11,086 nucleotides of DNA from Spirochaetaceae bacterium (GCA_003552745.1 PUOG01000370.1:1-11086); one strand, 5' to 3'. Shown: positions 1 to 6,958, counted from the first letter of the stretch. Notes: generated by a model not told the origin, from the sequence alone. A program made the numbers and translations.

Positions 1-1
1 C

Positions 2-1009
2 GAGGGTGAGGTGCAGCAGATCAACTGGAAGTCAACGCTGCTGAAGTCGCTGAACGACGGGATCTTCATCGTGCCGAACAGCCGCATGTCGCAGTCGATC
101 GTGCACAACGTATCGCGCCCGGTTCGCGCGTACGCCATGTGGATGATTATCGCCGTCGATCGCCGCTATCCGCCGGACTACGTGCGCAAGCGATTGCTCG
201 AGGCGGCGCTCAGTTGCAGTTCGGTATTGAAGGATCCGCCTCCCACGGTGAACCTCTCCGACGGCACCGGCAATCCGCTGCGCTACTCGGTGTACGTCTA
301 CTTTCCCGGCTATCTCGAACACTTCGCCGGCCGAAGCGAGCTGTACATCAGCATCTACACCTATCTCGAACATGCCGGCATCGAAACGTCCGCGGAGAAG
401 TACGAGGTGGCCACCGAGAAGGCCCCCGAACGAACGATCTCGCGACCGACCGTCTACGACGAGCTGCGACAGGCGGAGATTTTCCGCATTCTCGATGACG
501 AGCAGATCCAGACACTCGCCGAGCTCTCGAACGAACGCACCTACTACCCCGGTGAGGTGATCGTACGGCAGGGCGACACGCGAGCCGATCTGCTGATCGT
601 CACCTCGGGAATCGTACTCGTTCGTAAACCGAAGCCCGGTGGGCGTGGCGTCGAAGTGGCGAGACTCGGCGCCGGAGCGATCCTTGGGGAGATGTCGCTT
701 CTGACTGGAGCGCCGCGTTCGGCAACGGTAAGCGCGTTCGTCATGACCTCGGTGATCGAAGTACCGAAGGATGCACTCGAGCCGATCCTTACCGATGTGC
801 CGGAGCTCGCCCGCAAGTTCGCCGAGGTGATGGTCGAACGGCAGATGTCCAGCGATCAGTTCGTCGAGAAGCTGCGAGAGAGCCCGAAGGGCACACCGGA
901 GTTCATTCGCGACTCGATCGACCGCTTCGTCGCCGGTATCAGCACGTTCTTCCGCCTGCCGAAGCGTCCGGACTCGCCATCGGGCAGATCTCCGCGCCGC
1001 CGGCGGTAG
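2..1009 (+). CDS. MscS-family mechanosensitive channel with C-terminal cyclic-nucleotide-binding domain (5' partial)
   Basis: The reading frame is open to the left edge, so the true start and the transmembrane helices lie outside the window; a GTG at 11 is internal, not the start. The first residues are the MscS beta-domain signature (QQINWKSTLLKSL, then FIVPNSRMSQSIV), followed by the alpha/beta cytoplasmic vestibule domain to about residue 130 (counting the codon at 11 as residue 1). After a short linker, residues about 155-270 form a cyclic-nucleotide-binding (CAP_ED) domain. Its phosphate-binding cassette GEMSLLTGAPRSATV spans residues 226-240, with the Glu (227) and Arg (236) that contact ribose and phosphate in CAP-like proteins. 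Proteins with this architecture are inner-membrane channels related to MscS and are often called bacterial cyclic-nucleotide-gated channels; whether this one is gated by nucleotide, tension or both is inference. The tail is basic and probably disordered. The family call is secure, the ligand is not. Confidence 0.88.
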   Translation, partial: EGEVQQINWKSTLLKSLNDGIFIVPNSRMSQSIVHNVSRPVRAYAMWMIIAVDRRYPPDYVRKRLLEAALSCSSVLKDPPPTVNLSDGTGNPLRYSVYVYFPGYLEHFAGRSELYISIYTYLEHAGIETSAEKYEVATEKAPERTISRPTVYDELRQAEIFRILDDEQIQTLAELSNERTYYPGEVIVRQGDTRADLLIVTSGIVLVRKPKPGGRGVEVARLGAGAILGEMSLLTGAPRSATVSAFVMTSVIEVPKDALEPILTDVPELARKFAEVMVERQMSSDQFVEKLRESPKGTPEFIRDSIDRFVAGISTFFRLPKRPDSPSGRSPRRRR

Positions 1010-1041
1010 CGACGCGCGCTCGTGATCTGGACGTGCTTTCG

Positions 1042-1050
1042 TGCTACACT
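1042..1050 (+). promoter_or_regulatory. candidate extended -10 promoter for the ankyrin lipoprotein
   Basis: TGCTACACT matches the extended -10 form TGnTAtaaT (TACACT at 1045-1050). No convincing -35 is present, as expected if the TG extension compensates. Transcription would begin near 1057, about 19 nt before the ATG at 1076. This is a visual match only, and the gene could also be read through from the channel gene that ends at 1009. Confidence 0.33.
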
Positions 1051-1060
1051 TGGCTTTCAC

Positions 1061-1065
1061 AGGAG
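1061..1065 (+). promoter_or_regulatory. ribosome binding site that sets the lipoprotein start
   Basis: AGGAG lies 10 nt before the ATG at 1076. It favours that ATG over the in-frame GTG at 1022, which has no such site and would put 18 extra residues in front of a complete lipoprotein signal peptide. Confidence 0.7.
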
Positions 1066-1075
1066 TGGGGACGTC

Positions 1076-2950
1076 ATGAGAAAACCAAGGACTCGGCCGA
1101 TATCTGTTGTAGCTATCTGCTTCGCGGTCGTCGCGCTGGTAATCGCCGGATGCGCGAGCGGTGAGGTCCGCGCCGCACGAAGCGGAGATATCGACGCCTT
1201 ACGCGACTATCTCGCCGACGGTGGCGACATAAACGAGCGCGATCGTAACGGCCTGACCCTTCTTATGGTGACGCTCCACCATAACGAGCCGCGTGCCGCC
1301 CAATTCCTCATCGATCGGGGCGCGGACATTCGTCTCGAGGACGCACGTGGCCAGACCGCGCTTTTCTATGCGGCTGCCGGCGGTCACACGAGCGTTGCCG
1401 AGCGTCTCATCGACGAAGGAGCTCGGGTCGATGCCCGAGACCGCGACGGCGCCACCCCGCTCATGGTCGCGGTACACGGCGGACACAGAGGGGTATTCGA
1501 TCTGCTGCTCGACCGCGGTTCGGATGCCACGATCACCGATTACAACGGCAGAGATGCTCTGCACCACACCGCCCGCGGAAATCAGCCCGGATTCGTTCGC
1601 CCGCTGGTGGACGCCGGCGTCGATCCCGACCGCCGCGACGGCTCGGGCGATGCGCCGATCCACCTTGCGCTCGACCGTCAGAGATCATCTGTGCTCGACG
1701 AACTGCTGGGCGCAGGCGCCGACCCCGATCTGCGGGCGGATCGCGGGTTCACCCCGCTCATGATCGCCGCCGAGGCCGACTCGGATAACGCCGTTCGCAT
1801 GCTGATCGCCGCCGGTGCGGATATCGATGCCCAGGCGGACGACGGCTCCACAGCCATGTACTACGCGATGATGCGCAGCGCCGAGCAGCGGTCCGGGGTT
1901 ACCGCCGTCGCGCGGCGGCTGCTCGAAGCCGGGGCGCGGGTGCCGGGTGACGAGAGGTTCGGCGGACGCATCATGTTCCGCGCCGCCGAACACGGTAACG
2001 ACGATGTCGTTTATGAGATGCTTCACCGCGGCGTGAGCGCGGAGATCGTCAGCTCCGACGGGGAGAATCTGTTGACCGCCGGCGTTCGCTGGCCCGAGAT
2101 CGTCCGCGTCGCCCTGAACCGCGGCCTGCCCCCCGATCGCACAAACCGGCGCGGAGAAGCGCCTCTCATGCTCGCGGTTCGCGGCGGGCACAATGAGAGC
2201 GCGCGGCTGCTTATCTCCGCCGGCGCGAACGCGAATATCGCCGACGCCAACGGCGTAACCGTGCTCATGCTTGCCGCCACCGAAGGGGACGAGCAGCTTG
2301 TTCGCCAGTTGATTCTCGGGGGCGCGAGCATTTGGGCACGCGACCGCAACTCGAACACCGCGCTGCACTACGCCGCCGAGCACGGAACGGTCGGTACCGT
2401 GCGCGCCCTGTTGACCGCCGGCTCCGATGTAAACAGCACCAACGACCGCGGTCACCAGCCGGTCGATGTGGCGGCCAACAACCGCGACGCCGATGCCATC
2501 ATCGAAGCTCTCGTCGGCGCCGGAGCGACCCCGCCGGTCGCCGCCGACCCGACCCCGGAACCGACGCCTGAGCCTGAGCCTGAGCCTGAGCCCGATCCTG
2601 AACCCGAGCCTGAACCCGAGCCCGAGCCCGACGACGATCCCGATATCGATTCCGACGGCGAACGGCTCGCCGGGCCGAACCTCGATCGTTACCCTCAGGA
2701 CCAGCGCAGCAGGGGCGGTGGACAGGCGCGAGACATATCGGTTGTCAACGCCGGTAACGAGACATTTTATCTATGGCTCGTCGAACCGAGCGGCAGGCCG
2801 ACCGAACTCGGAGCGGTTCCACCGGGCGAGCTGCTTACCATCAGTGAGCAGCCTCAATCGTTCCTCGTACTCCGCGACGCCGACGGCTACGATTTCGCCT
2901 ATTTCCTCGCCGAAGAGGCCGAAGACGGGCGCATCGTAGCAGCGCGCTGA
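1076..2950 (+). CDS. ankyrin-repeat lipoprotein with Pro-Glu linker
   Basis: A 624-residue exported lipoprotein is predicted. It opens with a basic N-terminus, a hydrophobic stretch and the lipobox IAGC, with Cys26 as lipidation site; +2 is Ala, which by the E. coli rule would not retain it in the inner membrane. About 14 ankyrin-type repeats of roughly 33 residues follow (about residues 30-485), recognisable by recurring G-TPLM-AA and LL-AGAD-N patterns; the repeats near residues 250-330 are degenerate or carry a longer insertion. Residues 492-518 are a run of Pro-Glu/Pro-Asp, then an acidic stretch, then about 80 residues with a beta-rich look (about 545-624) that I do not recognise. Ankyrin stacks mediate protein-protein contacts; the partner is unknown. 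It follows the channel gene by 66 nt on the same strand, so co-transcription is possible. Start chosen from the ribosome site at 1061 and the complete signal peptide. Confidence 0.87.
   Translation: MRKPRTRPISVVAICFAVVALVIAGCASGEVRAARSGDIDALRDYLADGGDINERDRNGLTLLMVTLHHNEPRAAQFLIDRGADIRLEDARGQTALFYAAAGGHTSVAERLIDEGARVDARDRDGATPLMVAVHGGHRGVFDLLLDRGSDATITDYNGRDALHHTARGNQPGFVRPLVDAGVDPDRRDGSGDAPIHLALDRQRSSVLDELLGAGADPDLRADRGFTPLMIAAEADSDNAVRMLIAAGADIDAQADDGSTAMYYAMMRSAEQRSGVTAVARRLLEAGARVPGDERFGGRIMFRAAEHGNDDVVYEMLHRGVSAEIVSSDGENLLTAGVRWPEIVRVALNRGLPPDRTNRRGEAPLMLAVRGGHNESARLLISAGANANIADANGVTVLMLAATEGDEQLVRQLILGGASIWARDRNSNTALHYAAEHGTVGTVRALLTAGSDVNSTNDRGHQPVDVAANNRDADAIIEALVGAGATPPVAADPTPEPTPEPEPEPEPDPEPEPEPEPEPDDDPDIDSDGERLAGPNLDRYPQDQRSRGGGQARDISVVNAGNETFYLWLVEPSGRPTELGAVPPGELLTISEQPQSFLVLRDADGYDFAYFLAEEAEDGRIVAAR
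2549..2629 (+). repeat. Pro-Glu codon repeat inside the ankyrin lipoprotein
   Basis: A low-complexity tract of alternating CCN and GAR/GAY codons encodes residues 492-518 as Pro-Glu/Pro-Asp pairs. Such stretches form stiff extended linkers (the Pro-rich region of TonB is the familiar case). Third positions vary (cct/ccc, gag/gaa/gat), which suggests the repeat has been kept for its protein sequence and is not a recent slippage product. Confidence 0.75.
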
Positions 2951-2974
2951 TCGTCTCGGCCCGACGCGCACCAA

Positions 2975-2991
2975 CGGGGTGTTTCACCCCG
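2975..2991. terminator. hairpin between convergent genes, possible bidirectional terminator
   Basis: CGGGGTG, loop TTT, CACCCCG: a perfect 7-bp GC-rich stem. It lies between the end of the lipoprotein gene (2950) and the end of the minus-strand membrane-protein gene, whose stop codon (2984-2986) falls in the loop and right arm. No T-tract follows on either strand, so the terminator role is inferred from position only. Confidence 0.35.
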
Positions 2992-3568
2992 ACTCAAAGC
3001 GGATCGGTGCGTCGAAAAATCGCCTGTAGTCGGCGATCGTGCGCCGCGCGGACGCTCGCTGAAAGATGAGCTGAGAAATCGCCTCCCAGAGAAAGACCCA
3101 TCCTCCCACATAGATTCCCTCGCCGAACGCCGCGGCAATCACTCCGTCGGGCAGCGCCGGCTCCACAGCAAAGGCGAACGCGAGAAACAGGATAGCCACG
3201 CCGGCATACGTGACACTGCGCCTGAACATACGGCGCAGGCGCCCTCGCTCGACGAAGATCTCGTAGCGGAAGTAGTTCCGTACGCCGCGAACGATCTGCT
3301 CCTCGGCCTCCGCATCACGAGGGTCGCTCACCGCAAACACGATCTCCACCGGTGACCGGAACGGAATATCGTTGGAGCAATCTTTCAGGTACTGCACGAG
3401 GCTCGGGTCGACCTCGCGCACTTCTGCCCACGCACTGTCCCACTGACTGAACGCCCGCGAGTAGTCGGACAGTCGCACATCGATGGCAAACGCTCCGGCC
3501 TCCTCGTTGTAGCGATAGATCGATTTCAGGTACTCGAGCGCGATCGAGCGCCGCTTCTTCCATCTCAT
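2984..3568 (-). CDS. hypothetical protein with two predicted transmembrane segments
   Basis: I do not recognise this 194-residue protein. The N-terminal half (about residues 1-110) is soluble and charged: a basic start (MRWKKRRS), a mixed alpha/beta stretch, then an Arg-rich segment just before the membrane. Two hydrophobic segments follow (about 118-140, VTYAGVAILFLAFAFAV, and about 145-167, ending GGWVFLWEAISQLIF), with a short basic C-terminus (residues about 168-194). An inner-membrane location with both ends cytoplasmic fits the basic flanks. Its ATG overlaps the stop of the ADP-ribosylglycohydrolase gene in an ATGA arrangement (3565-3568), so the two are translationally coupled and probably work together, but nothing in the sequence states how. 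The downstream neighbour is convergent. Confidence 0.72.
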   Translation of the reverse strand: MRWKKRRSIALEYLKSIYRYNEEAGAFAIDVRLSDYSRAFSQWDSAWAEVREVDPSLVQYLKDCSNDIPFRSPVEIVFAVSDPRDAEAEEQIVRGVRNYFRYEIFVERGRLRRMFRRSVTYAGVAILFLAFAFAVEPALPDGVIAAAFGEGIYVGGWVFLWEAISQLIFQRASARRTIADYRRFFDAPIRFESG

Positions 3569-4356
3569 GCCCGCACAACCTGCTCGAATGCGTCCAGCAA
3601 ACGGCGAATATCACCCGGTATCTTCGTCCGCGCGAAGCGACGAATCTCATCGGGAATCCCGAATACCGGTTCGAGAATGCTTCCTGCGATGCACGCGAGC
3701 GTGTCCGCATCTCCACCGAGGCTCACCGCCAACCGAACCCCGTGCTCGAAGCCGTCCGCCTCGCGCACGCATAGCAGCGCAGCCGGCACCGTGCCCTTAC
3801 ACGTTGCATCGAACCTGTACTCCCGGCGCAACTCATCGGTACTCGGTGCGAGCTCGTACCCGAACCGCCGTGCGATCTCCGCGGCCAGATCGGGGCCGTT
3901 CAACCCTTCACGCGCTCGGAGCACCGCGAGCGCGACCGCCTGCGCTCCTTTGACGCCTTCGCGATGGTTATGGGTTACCGCCGCGCTGCTCTCGGCCTCG
4001 CGCAGGACATCATCATCAGAATCGAACAACCACCCCACCGGCGAGACTCGCATGGCGCTGCCGTTCCCGTAGCTGCCGTACGCCGGAGGCACCGAAGCGC
4101 CGGATGCCGCCTGCATCCACTTCTTGAAGCCGCCGCCGTAGCCGGCGCCGGGATAGCGCCGGGCCCACGACAGATATGCGGCGCCGTAGTCCGGGACGCC
4201 GTCGCCCGAGTAGAGAATAGCCTCGGCGGTCGCCGCCGTCAGCACCGAATCGTCGGTGATGTGCGACCGCTCGTCGGGAAACGGAAAATCGAGCCGTTTG
4301 GTACCGGCATGCTCGTGCCGGCTGCCGGCAATGTCACCCACTATCGCTCCGTACAT
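3565..4356 (-). CDS. ADP-ribosylglycohydrolase family protein (DraG/ARH fold)
   Basis: This family removes ADP-ribose from modified proteins, nucleic acids or small molecules using two metal ions (Mg2+ in most, Mn2+ in DraG). The 263-residue product carries the expected metal-site motifs: GAIVGDIAGS at the N-terminus (residues 3-12), TDDS at 34-37, GNGSAMRVSPVG mid-protein, THNHREGVKGAQAVALA, and GGDADT at 214-219 near the C-terminus. Length is normal for a single-domain member and no signal peptide is seen, so it is cytosolic. I chose the ATG at 4356 over an in-frame codon at 4437: family homology begins at this Met, GGGAG lies just upstream (4360-4364), and a promoter-like pair lies between the two candidates. 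The next gene overlaps its stop by 4 nt. No ADP-ribosyltransferase partner is present in the window, so the substrate is unknown; it need not act on nitrogenase as DraG does. Confidence 0.9.
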   Translation of the reverse strand: MYGAIVGDIAGSRHEHAGTKRLDFPFPDERSHITDDSVLTAATAEAILYSGDGVPDYGAAYLSWARRYPGAGYGGGFKKWMQAASGASVPPAYGSYGNGSAMRVSPVGWLFDSDDDVLREAESSAAVTHNHREGVKGAQAVALAVLRAREGLNGPDLAAEIARRFGYELAPSTDELRREYRFDATCKGTVPAALLCVREADGFEHGVRLAVSLGGDADTLACIAGSILEPVFGIPDEIRRFARTKIPGDIRRLLDAFEQVVRA

Positions 4357-4393
4357 GATCTCCCGAGGGTATTGGAGCCGGCACCGGCGTGGC

Positions 4394-4422
4394 AAGATGG
4401 GTGGAGATCGAACTGATGTCGA
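4394..4422 (-). promoter_or_regulatory. candidate sigma70-like promoter for the minus-strand pair
   Basis: Read on the minus strand: TCGACA (4422-4417, five of six matches to the -35 consensus), a 17-nt spacer, then CATCTT (4399-4394, only three of six for the -10). Transcription would start near 4387, about 30 nt before the ATG at 4356. The -10 is weak, so this is a candidate only. Confidence 0.33.
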
Positions 4423-4512
4423 CACCCGAATGCTCACCGAACGCCACGGGAGCCGGGGGCTGCCGTCGGGGCGAGACCTCGGACAGCCAACGATTGCCGA
4501 GGGTGGAGCACC

Positions 4513-4640
4513 GGCCTAGCGTCGTCGCTGGGGTAAGCCCCCCGGGCAAGCCGAGCTTCGACGATGGAATCAGTCCCCCGCAGAGCCAAGCTTCGCCGCT
4601 GTGGTAAGCCTCCCGGAGAGCCAAGCTTCGCCGCCGTAAG
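4513..4640. repeat. degenerate tandem repeat, unit about 35 nt
   Basis: Four units begin at about 4513, 4549, 4584 and 4619 (steps of 36, 35 and 35 nt); the last is truncated where it meets the tRNA promoter. Each starts with AGCCAAGCTTCGCCGC or a variant and ends with GGTAAGCC plus a C/G-rich tail. The cores at 4584-4599 and 4619-4634 are identical over 16 nt; the unit at 4549 matches the unit at 4584 at 25 of 35 positions. A more degraded copy may begin at 4485. The core contains the palindrome AAGCTT with partly matching flanks. No gene is apparent here: both strands can be read open in places, but the peptides are just translated repeats. Function unknown. Confidence 0.72.
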
Positions 4641-4643
4641 GGG

Positions 4644-4673
4644 TTGACCCTCGCCCGCCTTCAACGCTATCTT
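4644..4673 (+). promoter_or_regulatory. sigma70-like promoter of the initiator tRNA gene
   Basis: TTGACC (4644-4649, five of six) and TATCTT (4668-4673, four of six) are separated by 18 nt; reading the -10 as CTATCT gives 17. Transcription would start near 4680, a few nucleotides before the tRNA 5' end at 4686. Spacing and position make this the best promoter call in the window. Confidence 0.7.
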
Positions 4674-4685
4674 CTGCATACACGA

Positions 4686-4758
<73 letters not shown>

Positions 4759-4766
4759 ATCACAAA

Positions 4767-4783
4767 GCCTTACAGAGTAAGGC
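4767..4783 (+). terminator. hairpin just after the tRNA, possible terminator
   Basis: GCCTTAC, loop AGA, GTAAGGC: a perfect 7-bp stem beginning 8 nt after the tRNA discriminator base. It is preceded by AAA and followed by ATTATG, without a T-run. It could end the tRNA transcript, mark processing, or belong to the attachment region; position is the only support. Confidence 0.38.
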
Positions 4784-4845
4784 ATTATGAGAACTACCGG
4801 AACATCGGCGTTCTTCTCCAAACGAACTTACAGATAGGTTACAGA
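4770..4845 (+). repeat. three direct copies of TTACAGA between tRNA and integrase
   Basis: TTACAGA occurs at 4770-4776, 4828-4834 and 4839-4845; the last two are 11 nt apart, about one helical turn. Short directly repeated sites near a tyrosine-integrase attachment core are typical of arm-type integrase or excisionase sites, which is the inferred role. The first copy overlaps the post-tRNA hairpin. Confidence 0.45.
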
Positions 4846-4859
4846 AAACTGGACCTATC
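4833..4859. promoter_or_regulatory. inverted repeat just before the integrase ribosome site
   Basis: GATAGGT (4833-4839) and ACCTATC (4853-4859) form a perfect 7-bp inverted repeat with a 13-nt spacer, ending immediately before the ribosome site of the integrase gene. It could be an operator for a dimeric regulator, integrase autoregulation, or an mRNA hairpin affecting translation. It overlaps the two closely spaced TTACAGA sites. Confidence 0.45.
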
Positions 4860-4861
4860 GG

Positions 4862-4866
4862 GGAGG
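4862..4866 (+). promoter_or_regulatory. ribosome binding site of the integrase gene
   Basis: GGAGG, within a purine-rich run, ends 4 nt before the ATG at 4871. The second in-frame ATG (4886) has no such site, which favours the first. Confidence 0.65.
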
Positions 4867-4870
4867 GAGA

Positions 4871-6220
4871 ATGCGCCGGTTTTCTATGTTCAAACGACAG
4901 AACTCACCGTATTTCTACGCCCAGATCAAGAATCCGGAGACAGGAACGTTTCTACCTGCGAGGTCGACCGGCAAAGACGAGGAGAGCGAGGCGCTTCTCG
5001 TCGTAGCCGACTGGATCAAGAACGGGATCCCTGAAGCGTACTCGGAAACCCGCCGTGATACTCGCCACGCGATCGCCGTTGATACGATCGTCCACCGAAT
5101 CCGTGAGGCCGAGCTCACCGCCGGTGACGCCGAGCGCATCGTCTCGGTACTCACCGAACGTGGCTTGATCGGTGGTGTCACCCCTGCCGCGGATACACCG
5201 GAGAGCGAGCCGCTGCAGCAGTTCCTCGAACGATTCTGGGACTACGACTGCTCGCCGTACGTCCGTGAGAAACTCGCCTACGGGCATTCTATCGGACGTC
5301 GTCACTGCTACGAGCAGACCAAGCGGCCGCATCACTGGAAGGCGTTCTTTGGTGACGCGCGGCTGGCCGATCTGACACGCGAGCGGTTGCGTGAGTTCCA
5401 ACTGTATCTCAAGGAGAAGAAACTGGCGGCGAAAACGTGCAATGTAATCCTCAGCGCCGGTACAGTGGCCCTCGTGTGGGCGACCGACAATGGGATCCTG
5501 AAGACGAACCCAGCAGAGAACCTTCGAAAGTTCTCCGGTAACGCGGCAGAGCGTGGCATCATCACGATCGACGAAGCGCAGCGTCTGTTCGCAATGCATT
5601 GGGCGGACGAGCGTGCTCGAGTTGGAAGCCTGGTCGCGATGACCTGCGGACTTCGATCCGGGGAGGTGGTAGCTTTGCGGCGGGACGATGTCGGAGAGGA
5701 CCGGCTATACGTGCACCATTCATGGAGTTTCGCCGACGGGCTCAAGAGCCCGAAGAACGGAGAGACTCGGGAGGTTCCACTCCTGCCGGCGGTACGAAAG
5801 GCATTGCTCTCCCTTTCGGATAAGAACCCGCACGGATCCGACGGGTTCATCTTCTATCACAATGAAACTGATCGCCCATGTGACCGAGAGATACTTCGTA
5901 AAGGCCTTATGCGAGCACTCGTGGACATGAGCCTTCCCGCGAAGGATCGGAAAAACAAGGAGAAACGCGAGGAGAGTCGAAAACGCTGGCTCGAGCGCGG
6001 CATCTCATTTCACAGCTGGCGGCACTTCTACGCGACAAATATGGCCGATCGCGTCGATATCCGGAGCGTACAGCTTGCGACCGGACACCGATCGGCCGAC
6101 ATGGCCAACCATTACGCGAAGCACGCGCAGGAGAAGCACTTTGAGGGAGTGTCGAGTGCAATGACCGAGGCGTTCGCAACCGTAATTCAGTTTCCGACCG
6201 ATCAGGCATTTGCCGGGTAA
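4871..6220 (+). CDS. int: tyrosine recombinase / phage-type integrase
   Basis: This 449-residue site-specific recombinase would insert and excise the element at the neighbouring tRNA. The N-terminal region (about 1-60, FKRQNSPYFYAQIKNPETG onward) resembles the arm-type DNA-binding fold of phage integrases; an alpha-helical core-binding domain covers about 112-225; the catalytic domain follows. Active-site residues are all present: Arg262 (CGLRSGEV), a beta-hairpin Lys (295, in SPKNGE; Lys292 is the alternative), His381 and Arg384 (HSWRH), His406 (TGHRS) and the nucleophile Tyr415 (NHYAKH). The enzyme therefore looks functional. It reads away from tRNA-fMet, 112 nt after it, the usual layout for tRNA-targeting elements. 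Start set by the ribosome site at 4862-4866. It ends at or just before the nuclease gene, so the two may be co-expressed. Target specificity is inferred from position only. Confidence 0.94.
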   Translation: MRRFSMFKRQNSPYFYAQIKNPETGTFLPARSTGKDEESEALLVVADWIKNGIPEAYSETRRDTRHAIAVDTIVHRIREAELTAGDAERIVSVLTERGLIGGVTPAADTPESEPLQQFLERFWDYDCSPYVREKLAYGHSIGRRHCYEQTKRPHHWKAFFGDARLADLTRERLREFQLYLKEKKLAAKTCNVILSAGTVALVWATDNGILKTNPAENLRKFSGNAAERGIITIDEAQRLFAMHWADERARVGSLVAMTCGLRSGEVVALRRDDVGEDRLYVHHSWSFADGLKSPKNGETREVPLLPAVRKALLSLSDKNPHGSDGFIFYHNETDRPCDREILRKGLMRALVDMSLPAKDRKNKEKREESRKRWLERGISFHSWRHFYATNMADRVDIRSVQLATGHRSADMANHYAKHAQEKHFEGVSSAMTEAFATVIQFPTDQAFAG

Positions 6221-6878
6221 GGGTGTGGGTATTCAGCACACGCCGTACGTCGACCGCATTCCTACGGTCTCCTTCATGCCGGCAACCCACCTCTATTTCG
6301 TCGACGGTGTTCGCGTTCCGTCGGTGACACAGATCATAAGCAGGGCACTGGCACTCCAGCACTCTCGCTACTCGCCGTCGGCTTCAGCAAGGGGAACCGA
6401 GGTCCACGAGGCGATCCGCTGCATCGAATCGAACGATCGTGCCGCGACCCGTATGATCAATACCACTAGCGTCGGCTTTGTCGCGGCCTGGATGCGCTTT
6501 CGCCAGGAACAACGGTGGCAGACACTTGGATGTGAGGAAGTCGTGTACCACCCACGATATGCCGGGCGGCTGGACCTGCGAGGTCTCTTAGACGGAGTCG
6601 AAGCGATCGCCGATCTCAAGACCGGACACCCCGCTGAATGGCATGGACTCCAGCTTGCAGGCTATGCAAACGCGTTTTGGAGACAGACTGTCGATGGAAG
6701 GTGCGTCAGTTACCACGGAAAGACGTTCAAACGGATTAACCTTTACCTCCACTGCAATGGATCATATCGTGTAGTACGGGAATGGCGGGGCTTATCATAT
6801 GACGATAGAGTCTGGGATGAGCGCTGGGAAAGGATACTCAACAGGCAACACGCCAGCTCCCGCTCAGTCGAATCGTGA
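6210..6878 (+). CDS. small PD-(D/E)XK nuclease-superfamily protein
   Basis: This product of up to 222 residues shows the motif order of the RecB/Cas4-like PD-(D/E)XK nucleases, including phage-type single-domain exonucleases. Near the N-terminus is HLYFVDGVRVPSVTQII, common in that phage group. Then come the conserved His (RGTEVHEAI), the metal-binding Asp (YAGRLDLRG), the Asp-x-Lys pair (AIADLKTG), and the Gln-Tyr motif (GLQLAGYA). All catalytic positions seem intact. No iron-sulfur cysteine cluster of the Cas4/AddB kind is apparent, and there is no helicase domain. The start is uncertain: TTG at 6210 overlaps the integrase stop by 11 nt, GTG at 6225 follows it, and ATG at 6276 sits just before the conserved part; none has a strong ribosome site, and codons from about 6235 look coding. 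Position right after the integrase suggests an element gene; its substrate and partner are unknown. Confidence 0.8.
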   Translation: MPGKGVGIQHTPYVDRIPTVSFMPATHLYFVDGVRVPSVTQIISRALALQHSRYSPSASARGTEVHEAIRCIESNDRAATRMINTTSVGFVAAWMRFRQEQRWQTLGCEEVVYHPRYAGRLDLRGLLDGVEAIADLKTGHPAEWHGLQLAGYANAFWRQTVDGRCVSYHGKTFKRINLYLHCNGSYRVVREWRGLSYDDRVWDERWERILNRQHASSRSVES

Positions 6879-6958
6879 GGCTGAACGCCACCGTGTGGGG
6901 GATGATAACGTCGGGCGAGCTATTCACCCATAGCCAATCGCCATCTTGGTTCATGACC

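Noticed and set aside
32..1060. Minus-strand open frame of 342 codons opposite the channel gene
   Set aside because: Antisense shadow in GC-rich DNA; the plus strand has unmistakable MscS and cyclic-nucleotide motifs.
1022..1075. N-terminal extension of the ankyrin lipoprotein from a GTG
   Set aside because: It would precede a complete signal peptide, has no ribosome site, and overlaps the likely -10 element.
4357..4437. 27-residue N-terminal extension of the ADP-ribosylglycohydrolase
   Set aside because: It has no family similarity, spans the candidate promoter, and the conserved fold begins at the Met at 4356.
4513..4640. CRISPR array
   Set aside because: The repeats run head to tail without unique spacers, are degenerate over the whole unit, and no cas gene is present (the nuclease at 6210 lacks a Cas4-like cysteine cluster).
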